A stretch of DNA of 6,017 nucleotides, taken from positions 1 through 6,017 of the forward strand of contig JAGODN010000167.1 in NCBI GenBank assembly GCA_017998195.1. Reading direction: 5' to 3'. Each line of letters starts with the position of its first letter. Within the stretch, counting starts at the first letter, position 1. Both the position numbers and the translations under genes were made by a program. The notes under the pieces are model-generated. The model ran no database searches and was not told where the DNA came from. It saw nothing but the letters and a program-made list of their open reading frames with translations. Below, piece after piece: positions 1 to 5,603 of the stretch. The stretch comes from Desulfobulbus sp. Lineage in GTDB: Bacteria; Desulfobacterota; Desulfobulbia; Desulfobulbales; Desulfobulbaceae.

Positions 1-1
1 G

Positions 2-2707
2 AACGATGTCCGCCTGGCCGAGGAGCTGTATCACAAGAGGGCTTCCAAGCGGGTCGACGACTTCCTCATCAACGAGGTCAAGCCGCTCATGGCCGAACTG
101 GCCGCTGTCTCCAAGGACGAGAAGGAATTCGAGCGGTTCCTGTGGGCACGGCACGCCGGCGAGGCGAACGAATCCCTGCGCCTGCGCAACCCGACTGCGG
201 ACGAGCTGCGCGAGATGAAGCGCGAGGCCCTGCAACGGCGCAACGCCCTGGCCGAGATGGACACCGTCAAGGCATTCCTTGCCAAGGAGCGCGAAATCGC
301 CGCTGCCAAGCATGACGTGGAAACCGGTGAGGCTGACGACTCCCTGCTCATGGTGCTCAACCAGGAGATGGGCGAGGTCAAGGCGGACCCGGTCGTGCAG
401 GAGTACGAGCGAGCACGGGCACGGCATGAAGGATTGAAGAAGGTGCAGCCCTTCGAGGGCGACAATACCTGGCTCTCGGGCATGAAGACGGACAAGGCGG
501 ACGAGTTCCTGCTTGGCCTGCCGGCCGACCGCCGCGCTGTCTACGCCGACATTGCCCGCAAGTGGGACGCGCTCATCCAGCGAACCAGGGAGACACTGGT
601 CGAGTATGAGCTTGAGGACCAGGAGACGATTGACTCCTGGGCGAACGCCTTCCAGCACTATGTCCCGCTCAACCGCGAGGACATGGACGGCGGCAAGGGC
701 ATCGGCCAGGGCTTTTCAGTCAAAGGATCATCGACCAAAGGCCGCGTCGGCAGCCACCGGGCGGTCAGCAACATCCTCGCCAACATCGTCCTGCAGCGCG
801 AGCGGGCCATTGTCCGCGGCGAGAAGGCGGCAATCTCCAGGGCACTGCACGGACTGGCAACGGCCAACCCGAACAAGGATTTCTGGTCCATCGAGATCCC
901 GCCGACCGAGCGCACCGTTGACCCGGTGACCGGCATGGTCATCAACAAGGCGGACATGGGCTACAAGAACAAGCCCAATGTGGTCGTGAACCGCTTTATC
1001 AACGAGCGAGGCAAGATCGAAGAGCGGGCCGTGGTGTTCGAGGCAAACAATAAGCGGGCCGTGCGCATGGCCGAAGCCTTGAAGAATCTGGACACGCAAG
1101 ATCTCGGCGCCATCCTCGGCGCGTCGGCCAAGATCACCCGGTTCTTCAGCGCGATGAACACGCAGTACAACGTGGTGTTTGGCCCGGTCAACCTGGTGCG
1201 TGACGCTCAGGCGGCCGTGCTCAACCTGTCCACCACCCCGCTCAAGGACAAGAAGGCGGCCGTGGTCCGGCGCATTGCCGGCATCATCCCCAGCCTCTAC
1301 AAGGCGGTGCGGGCCGAGAACGCCGGCCGGCCGCTGCAAACCGAGATCGCCAAGGCCTGGCGCGAGATGCAGCTGGAAGGCGGCACCACCGGGTTCCGCG
1401 ATATGTTCGCTGACTCGAACGAGCGGGCCGAACGGCTGCGGGCCGACATTCTGCAGATCAAAAAGGGCAAGGCGCTGCAATCCCTCTACGCCATGCGCCA
1501 GTGGGTGAGCGACTACAACGACATGCTCGAGAACTCGACCCGGCTGGCGGTCTACATGGAAGCCAGGGCGGGCGGTATCAGCAGGAAGCGGGCCGCGCAG
1601 CTGGCCAAGGACGTGACCCTCAACTTCAACCGCAAGGGGCAGGTGGCCACGCAGGCGGGGGCCATGTACGCCTTCTTCAACGCGGCAGCGCAGGGCACGG
1701 AAAAGATGTACCGCACCCTGACCGGGCCGGCTGGCAAGAAGATCATCACCGGCGGCCTGCTGCTCGGCGCGGCACAGACCATGCTCCTGGCCGCGGCCGG
1801 GTTCGAGGACGACGAGCCGCCCGAGTTCATCCGCGAGCGGAACCTGATCATCCCCATCGGCGACAAGAAGTACCTGACCGTGCCCATGCCGCTCGGCTTC
1901 CACGTGATCCCCAACCTCACCCGGGTACCGTCCGAGTGGGCGCTGCGCGGGTTCAAAGAGCCGGGCAAGGCGGCGACGGAGTTGATCGCCATCTTCGCCG
2001 AGGCGTTCAACCCACTCGGCAACGCCGGCTTCTCGCTGCAGAGCCTGGCGCCGACGCCCATGGATCCGTTTATCGCCCTGGGCGAGAACAAGGACTGGAC
2101 CGGCCGCCCCATCGCCAAGCAGGATTTCAACTCGCTCAAACCCACCCCGGGGCATACCCGGGCTCGGGACACGGCCAGCTGGCCATCGGAGATCGTTTCC
2201 AGGGGCTTAAACCTACTGACCGGCGGCAACGAGTATGTGCCGGGGATGCTCTCGCCCACCCCGGACCAGATCGATTACCTGGTCGGCCAAGTGACCGGCG
2301 GCGTCGGCCGGGAGACCGGCAAGTTGTTGAACACCGGACGGGCACTGGCCAGGGGCGAGGATGCACCGGCCTACCGGATACCGTTTGTCGGCCGCTTCTA
2401 CGGCAACTCGAACGATGTTTCCGGCGTCGCCTCCCGCTACTACGACAACCTCAAGCGCTTCAACCGGCTTGACCTGGAGATGGACGGCATTCGCGAGGAC
2501 GGCGGCGACGTTCGGGCCTTCATCGCGGCGAACCCGGCGGTCAGAGGTATCCGCTTGTCCGAAACAACCTACCGCCAGTTGCAGAAGATGCAGCGGACCA
2601 AGCGGTACCTGTTGGAGCGTGACGCGCCGCGCGAGCGCATTGTCGAGATGGACCGGCGGATCACTGACCTGATGCGCAATTTCAACAATCGCGTCGCGAG
2701 TATTTGA
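2..2707 (+). CDS. LPD38-type large polyvalent phage protein, C-terminal part (5' truncated by window edge)
   Basis: The frame is open from base 2 without a stop, so the internal ATG at 89 is probably not the true start; 901 residues are visible. The sequence resembles the large polyvalent protein-associated domain 38 (LPD38) region found at the C-terminus of giant phage and mobile-element proteins that are thought to be packaged in virions and delivered into the host. Recognisable segments, numbered from the first visible codon, are an FLWARHAGEANE motif near the N-terminus (family-like 'YARHAPERN'), NLVRDAQ near residue 397, NFNRKG at 541-546 followed by an MYAFFNAAAQGTEKM stretch, a hydrophobic helix at about 584-600, then FIRERNLIIPIGDKKY from about 609. 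Much of the N-terminal half is charged and helical. The single hydrophobic helix could insert into or cross the host membrane (inference). Such proteins often carry catalytic domains upstream, which here lie outside the window. A terminator lies about 85 bases past the stop. The family call is from remembered motif similarity, not a search. Confidence 0.8.
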   Translation, partial: NDVRLAEELYHKRASKRVDDFLINEVKPLMAELAAVSKDEKEFERFLWARHAGEANESLRLRNPTADELREMKREALQRRNALAEMDTVKAFLAKEREIAAAKHDVETGEADDSLLMVLNQEMGEVKADPVVQEYERARARHEGLKKVQPFEGDNTWLSGMKTDKADEFLLGLPADRRAVYADIARKWDALIQRTRETLVEYELEDQETIDSWANAFQHYVPLNREDMDGGKGIGQGFSVKGSSTKGRVGSHRAVSNILANIVLQRERAIVRGEKAAISRALHGLATANPNKDFWSIEIPPTERTVDPVTGMVINKADMGYKNKPNVVVNRFINERGKIEERAVVFEANNKRAVRMAEALKNLDTQDLGAILGASAKITRFFSAMNTQYNVVFGPVNLVRDAQAAVLNLSTTPLKDKKAAVVRRIAGIIPSLYKAVRAENAGRPLQTEIAKAWREMQLEGGTTGFRDMFADSNERAERLRADILQIKKGKALQSLYAMRQWVSDYNDMLENSTRLAVYMEARAGGISRKRAAQLAKDVTLNFNRKGQVATQAGAMYAFFNAAAQGTEKMYRTLTGPAGKKIITGGLLLGAAQTMLLAAAGFEDDEPPEFIRERNLIIPIGDKKYLTVPMPLGFHVIPNLTRVPSEWALRGFKEPGKAATELIAIFAEAFNPLGNAGFSLQSLAPTPMDPFIALGENKDWTGRPIAKQDFNSLKPTPGHTRARDTASWPSEIVSRGLNLLTGGNEYVPGMLSPTPDQIDYLVGQVTGGVGRETGKLLNTGRALARGEDAPAYRIPFVGRFYGNSNDVSGVASRYYDNLKRFNRLDLEMDGIREDGGDVRAFIAANPAVRGIRLSETTYRQLQKMQRTKRYLLERDAPRERIVEMDRRITDLMRNFNNRVASI

Positions 2708-2709
2708 AC

Positions 2710-2738
2710 TTGCGAGTTTGTAGAGCACAAGGTAAAGT
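2710..2738 (+). promoter_or_regulatory. Possible sigma70-like promoter
   Basis: TTGCGA (2710-2715) and TAAAGT (2733-2738) are separated by 17 bases, an ideal spacing for a sigma70-type promoter. The boxes match the consensus at four of six positions each. The site lies immediately after the stop of the LPD38 gene in an otherwise GC-rich region, in the only sizeable non-coding gap of the window. Transcription would begin near 2745 and meet the terminator at 2792-2834, so it would either make a short RNA or supply read-through into the lipoprotein cassette. A chance match in a short AT-richer stretch is quite possible. Confidence 0.3.
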
Positions 2739-2791
2739 ACAATTGTTCCGCCCATCTTGACGGCCCCGCCCGATTGAGGGCACGCTATCGG

Positions 2792-2834
2792 AGCCCGGAG
2801 CCCCAGGATATTCCTGCGGTTTCCGGGCTTTTTT
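2792..2834 (+). terminator. Rho-independent terminator
   Basis: An eight-base perfect stem, AGCCCGGA (2792-2799) with TCCGGGCT (2822-2829), encloses a second hairpin, CAGGA (2804-2808) with TCCTG (2812-2816) around a TAT loop, with further C-G pairs between the two. The T-run of six (2829-2834) follows directly. This is a strong intrinsic terminator by form. It should close the transcript of the upstream large gene and partly insulate the lipoprotein/membrane cassette, whose Shine-Dalgarno sequence begins only about 17 bases later. Confidence 0.88.
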
Positions 2835-2850
2835 ATTTCCAGAGTTTCTT

Positions 2851-2857
2851 GAGGAGG
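2851..2857 (+). promoter_or_regulatory. Strong ribosome binding site for the first lipoprotein
   Basis: GAGGAGG lies eight bases before the ATG at 2866. It is the most consensus-like Shine-Dalgarno sequence in the window, it fixes that start codon, and it would drive high translation of the first gene in the coupled cassette. Confidence 0.85.
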
Positions 2858-2865
2858 AAACACGC

Positions 2866-3564
2866 ATGGAAAAGAGAGCAATCGCCCTGTTGTCCGCTAT
2901 CGCGATCCTGCTGACCATGACCGGCTGCAGCAGCATGGAGAAGAGGATACAGCAGTATCAGGCTTACACGGACGCGATCAAGGCACAGAACGAAATCCAG
3001 AAGGAGGCCAAGCCCATCGTCGATATGTCCTTTGTGGATTCTGGTGGCAAGCCGATGAAACTGACCGTCAACCTGCCGGTGCAGCTCCAGCGGGTAGAGC
3101 AGATCAAGGATGACGAATGGATTGCGTTCTGGGGGAACATGGCTCCGGCCATGATCAGCACCGGTGGCAACCTGGCCGGGAACTGGCTGAACGGCTACTA
3201 CAGCTCCAAGAAGGACAAGTACATGTGGAAGGCCATTGGCGAGAGCATCGGCGGCGGCATGAGCATCGACAGCGGCGGCGGCGACATCAAGCTGTCCGGG
3301 GCAGGGAACAACGTCAAGATGGACGGCAAGACCGGAGGCAGTATGTCCTTCAACGGCATGAACTTCAACGGTGCCGAGGGCGAGAGTTCGGCCAGTTATG
3401 GCAACCAGACTACTGCCCCGGCCGTGGTGGAGGAAGAGCCACTGCTTGAGGAAGAGCTACCGGAAGGCGAGGGGCCGGATGGTGAATTCGTTCCCACGGA
3501 GCCTCCGGCATCGTTCGATAACGAGCCGGTGGACATCCCCGTGGTCCCGGCCGGAGATGAATGA
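2866..3564 (+). CDS. Glycine-rich phage lipoprotein
   Basis: This 232-residue protein begins with a lipoprotein signal: positive MEKR, a hydrophobic stretch at 5-16, and a TMTGC lipobox with Cys21 as the lipidated residue. Ser22 at +2 favours export to the outer membrane in a diderm. The mature part has a short charged, probably helical segment (24-49), a likely folded domain with the phrase LTVNLPVQLQRVEQIKDDEW (66-85), a hydrophobic or small-residue patch (89-110), a glycine/serine/asparagine-rich region (about 125-169) and an acidic, proline-rich tail (about 185-232). The start is set by the GAGGAGG site. The stop overlaps the next gene's start in an ATGA arrangement. I do not recognise a named family. 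Low-complexity glycine-rich and acidic regions suggest a flexible extracytoplasmic or envelope-associated protein. Roles in lysis, superinfection exclusion or lysogenic conversion are possible but not shown. Confidence 0.85.
   Translation: MEKRAIALLSAIAILLTMTGCSSMEKRIQQYQAYTDAIKAQNEIQKEAKPIVDMSFVDSGGKPMKLTVNLPVQLQRVEQIKDDEWIAFWGNMAPAMISTGGNLAGNWLNGYYSSKKDKYMWKAIGESIGGGMSIDSGGGDIKLSGAGNNVKMDGKTGGSMSFNGMNFNGAEGESSASYGNQTTAPAVVEEEPLLEEELPEGEGPDGEFVPTEPPASFDNEPVDIPVVPAGDE
3244..3285 (+). repeat. Short imperfect Ser-Ile/Gly-rich tandem repeat in the lipoprotein
   Basis: The stretch encodes SIGGGM followed by SIDSGGGD. The DNA alternates AGCATCG with runs of GGC. It starts a longer Gly/Ser/Asn-rich segment (to about 3375) with looser GG-x-x-x spacing. 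It could be a flexible linker or a short beta-repeat, and replication slippage could vary its length. Confidence 0.4.
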
Positions 3565-3929
3565 AACTTCTCTTTGCCCTGATACTGCTGCTGGCGCTCT
3601 CCGCCTGCTCCCCCATGCCGGGGAAGTATGGATTCATCAACGGGGTTGAGCGCGAGCACTCGCTGGAAGAGATGACCATAGACATCAAGACGGGCAATAT
3701 CTTCTGGGTCTCCTGGCAATGCAATAAGGAAGACTGGAGGCAAGGGGATGGCCTCAGCACCATCCTTTGGTTCCCCTTCACACTTGGCCTGCGCGGCGGT
3801 TGTATTTGGGTCGGCGGGTATTCACCGGGAAAGATCGATTTCTGCCATGGGTACTCGACGCCCTACCAGCTTGAGCACGAAAAGTTGCACTGCCGGGGGT
3901 ATGCTGATCACCTCCTGCTCCGGTTCTAA
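3561..3929 (+). CDS. Small Cys-rich lipoprotein with HExxHxxGxxD metalloprotease-like motif
   Basis: This 122-residue protein has an N-terminal signal (MKLL then hydrophobic 4-13) ending in an LSAC lipobox with Cys16. Ser17 at +2 fits outer-membrane sorting. The mature part of about 107 residues holds four further cysteines (54, 81, 95, 111), enough for two disulfides in the periplasm. Near the C-terminus is HEKLHCRGYADH (106-117). This matches the HExxHxxGxxD zinc-binding consensus, with His106, Glu107, His110 and Asp116, or His117 as an alternative third ligand. The pattern is that of metzincin/snapalysin-type zinc peptidases, but those domains are usually larger, so catalytic activity is unproven. 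Only five residues follow the motif. The start overlaps the previous stop (ATGA), with a weak GGAG four bases upstream, implying translational coupling. The lipoprotein call is firm; the peptidase role is inference. An outer-membrane spanin is an alternative suggested only by position. Confidence 0.82.
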   Translation: MKLLFALILLLALSACSPMPGKYGFINGVEREHSLEEMTIDIKTGNIFWVSWQCNKEDWRQGDGLSTILWFPFTLGLRGGCIWVGGYSPGKIDFCHGYSTPYQLEHEKLHCRGYADHLLLRF

Positions 3930-3944
3930 CGAAATGGAGATTGA

Positions 3945-4220
3945 ATGAAGCCAGAGTACAAGACCACCGAGCTATGGGCCGTCGGCGTAGCCGCGGCCCT
4001 GTGGATCATTGACAAGTGGGTTGGGACGAACGTCCTCGACACCCTTGCCGACGGGCAGACCCTCACCGAGGCCAAAGTGCAGGTAGCGGCCATTGCTGCC
4101 TCTCTGCGGGAGGCCACAGGGTCAGACAGTGGGCTGTTGATCTACGCGGCCATGGCGGTCTACTTCGGCCGCAAGGTCGAGAAGGTGGTGGCCATCTGGA
4201 AGGGGGCGCGGGCTGAGTAA
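3945..4220 (+). CDS. Small two-helix membrane protein, holin-like
   Basis: The 91-residue product has a hydrophobic segment at about 10-22 (LWAVGVAAALWII) and a second at about 63-75 (GLLIYAAMAVYFG). The two are joined by a polar linker, and the second is followed by a basic tail. The size, two-helix layout and position just before a coiled-coil membrane protein and a probable envelope-acting enzyme resemble a class II phage holin. The first helix is short and the second is only moderately hydrophobic, and I do not recognise a specific family. GGAG lies five bases before the ATG. The stop codon overlaps the next start (TAATG), so the downstream gene is probably coupled to it. Confidence 0.75.
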   Translation: MKPEYKTTELWAVGVAAALWIIDKWVGTNVLDTLADGQTLTEAKVQVAAIAASLREATGSDSGLLIYAAMAVYFGRKVEKVVAIWKGARAE

Positions 4221-4657
4221 TGGAGGGCCTGCAGGAGCCTGTGGCCATCAAAGGATTGCTCTACCTGCTTGGTCTGTTGGGAACCGCGATCGGGGCCAGC
4301 TGGTCCACGGCTTGGCTGTTATCCACCAGGTACTCATCCCTCCTGTCCCGGGTATCCGCCATCGAGGCGGAGGAGGTGGACCACGATGCTGCCTTGAGGG
4401 AGCTTCGAGGTGCGATCCGCCTAGAAACGCAGGAGGCCATCACCGCGGCGCTCAAGGATCTCATCATCCAGAGCAACCGGGAGATGGCAGCCCTGCGTAC
4501 CGGGGTTGCCTTGATCAATGATCGGCTCGTGCACGTGCAGAACGACGTCAAGGAACTCAAGGGTCGGGTGGACCGCCGGGCACCAGAGGAGCAGACATAC
4601 TGCCCCTTCCCACACCCCCTGCGGAGAGAAGAGGACCTGAATGCTGAAGGATATTGA
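4220..4657 (+). CDS. Membrane-anchored coiled-coil protein, possible inner-membrane spanin-like
   Basis: The 145-residue product has one N-terminal membrane helix (about 12-34, rich in Leu, Gly and Ala), followed by a helical region with heptad-like hydrophobic spacing (about 41-118) and a short polar tail with Pro and a single Cys (about 121-145). This is the general shape of an inner-membrane spanin (Rz-like) or another phage membrane-tethered coiled coil; no family is recognised from sequence alone. Its ATG is shared with the previous stop (TAATG) and the nearest purine-rich site, AGGGGG at 4201-4206, is rather distant, so re-initiation is likely. Its last 17 bases overlap the next gene. 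If it is a spanin, one of the upstream lipoproteins would be the candidate outer-membrane partner. Confidence 0.75.
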   Translation: MEGLQEPVAIKGLLYLLGLLGTAIGASWSTAWLLSTRYSSLLSRVSAIEAEEVDHDAALRELRGAIRLETQEAITAALKDLIIQSNREMAALRTGVALINDRLVHVQNDVKELKGRVDRRAPEEQTYCPFPHPLRREEDLNAEGY

Positions 4658-5192
4658 ACTGCGGCCCGGCGACGTCCTCTGTGTCCGCGGCGACATGCCC
4701 GTGGTCAGCGCTGGCATCCGGTTGGTTGAGTGGTTTTTGAGCAAAGACGGCGAGGCGACCTATGGCCACACGGCCATCGTCGGAACCGAGGGCGGCGCCC
4801 TGCTTGATACCCTCTGGCGCGTCCGCTGGTCGCACATCGACCGATACGCTGGCCAGCAAATGATCATCGCAAGGCCAACGCACACTCTGCGCGGTATCGT
4901 GATCGACGAGGCGGCCAAGAGGATGGCGCTCAAGATGATCAGTGCGGCCGACCATGGTCGCATCTATCCGCTACACCGTATCCCCCTGCACCTGTTCTGG
5001 CCGTTGCCGAAGTTCCTTTCCGCCGGACGGCAAAAAGTCTGCAGCGAGCGCGGAGCATGGTGTTGCTGCATCCTTGGCGCCATGGACGAGCCATGGGCAG
5101 GCATTACCCCGGACGACCTGGCCGATCGGTTCAGGCGCTGGCACAATTTCACCGTCATTTTCGAGGGCCACTGGCCCGGAACCAACACCTAA
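4641..5192 (+). CDS. Permuted papain-like (YiiX/LRAT/NlpC-type) cysteine hydrolase
   Basis: The 183-residue product opens with LRPGDVLCVRG (7-17), the usual first strand and turn of NlpC/P60-superfamily enzymes. It has GHTAIVG with His43 and, much later, KVCSERGAW with Cys134. Having the catalytic His before the Cys is the hallmark of the circularly permuted branch (YaeF/YiiX and LRAT-like). The 'CSE' triplet and the following TPDDL (156-160) also look like that branch. There is no signal peptide and no clear membrane helix, so export through a holin, or placement in the virion, would be needed to reach an envelope substrate. Enzymes of this fold cleave amide or ester bonds in peptides or lipids; the substrate here is unknown. 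GAGG lies six bases before the ATG, which sits inside the previous gene. Three consecutive cysteines (141-143) are unusual. It could replace a conventional endolysin or be a tail-associated hydrolase (inference). Confidence 0.75.
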   Translation: MLKDIELRPGDVLCVRGDMPVVSAGIRLVEWFLSKDGEATYGHTAIVGTEGGALLDTLWRVRWSHIDRYAGQQMIIARPTHTLRGIVIDEAAKRMALKMISAADHGRIYPLHRIPLHLFWPLPKFLSAGRQKVCSERGAWCCCILGAMDEPWAGITPDDLADRFRRWHNFTVIFEGHWPGTNT

Positions 5193-5204
5193 GAGGACAA
5201 CACC

Positions 5205-5579
5205 ATGCCTGTAGTCTATTCGGTAGCAGTGAAAAATGCGCGGATGACCGCCGTGATGAACGAGATCGGTTCCACTGGCAAGATCAAAGTGCTGAACGCC
5301 GAGGACACTGTCCTGGCATCGATCCCACTGGCCAACCCTCCCGGCACTGTCTCGGGCGGTGTCATGACGGTTGATTGTGACCCAGCGATCAGCGACACCA
5401 GCGCGGACGCCAGTGGCATCGCCAGCAAGGCGGTTATAACGGATGGGAGCGACACCGTCGTCGTCTCCGGATTGACGGTCACCGCGACCGGTGATGGCGG
5501 GGATGTGCAATTCGATAATGTGAACTTCGCCGCGGGGCAGACCGTCTTGATCACTGCGGGCGCCATCACACACGCGTAG
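5205..5579 (+). CDS. Probable phage structural protein (small, beta-rich)
   Basis: The 124-residue product starts VVYSVAVKNARMTAVMNEIG, followed by short alternating strands rich in Val, Thr, Ala and Asp. It ends with VQFDNVNFAAGQTVLITAGA. This layout (helical 'A-V-x-N-A-R' opening, then 'G-x-I-K-V' and a C-terminal 'F-A-x-G-Q-x-V-x-I') matches a family commonly seen beside tail and structural genes of tailed phages that lacks a settled function. The lack of signal peptide and membrane helix fits a virion component. GAGGA lies seven bases before the ATG. The gene follows the hydrolase after 12 bases and precedes another structural-type gene, suggesting one late transcript. The family call is from memory of such sequences. 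Confidence 0.7.
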   Translation: MPVVYSVAVKNARMTAVMNEIGSTGKIKVLNAEDTVLASIPLANPPGTVSGGVMTVDCDPAISDTSADASGIASKAVITDGSDTVVVSGLTVTATGDGGDVQFDNVNFAAGQTVLITAGAITHA

Positions 5580-5603
5580 TACGCATTTAGGGGGACAGGA
5601 AAG

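Noticed and set aside
89..91. ATG at 89 as start of the large gene
   Set aside because: The same frame continues open to base 2 and the upstream residues fit the charged helical character of the protein, so this is more likely an internal methionine.
728..2155. Long open frame of 475 codons on the minus strand
   Set aside because: It lies wholly opposite the LPD38 gene, is rich in His, Arg, Gly and Leu in the way expected of antisense frames in GC-rich DNA, and shows no recognisable domain.
1501..2472. 323-codon open frame on the plus strand in another frame
   Set aside because: It overlaps the LPD38 coding region entirely; its Arg/Gly/His/Gln-rich product is typical of an off-frame reading of GC-rich sequence.
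2757..2762. TTGACG as a second promoter -35 box
   Set aside because: No acceptable -10 element lies 16-18 bases downstream; the closest TATCGG is about 23 bases away.
2213..2881. 222-codon minus-strand frame spanning the intergenic gap
   Set aside because: It runs through the terminator and the lipoprotein start region antisense to both neighbours, and its product resembles no known protein.
4949..4960. Perfect 12-base palindrome CGACCATGGTCG
   Set aside because: It lies inside the hydrolase gene, has no partner sites nearby, and such a length is expected occasionally by chance in GC-rich coding DNA.
5574..5584. Inverted repeat GCGTA-G-TACGC at the end of the 124-residue gene
   Set aside because: A one-base loop cannot form a stable hairpin and no T-run follows, so it is not a terminator.
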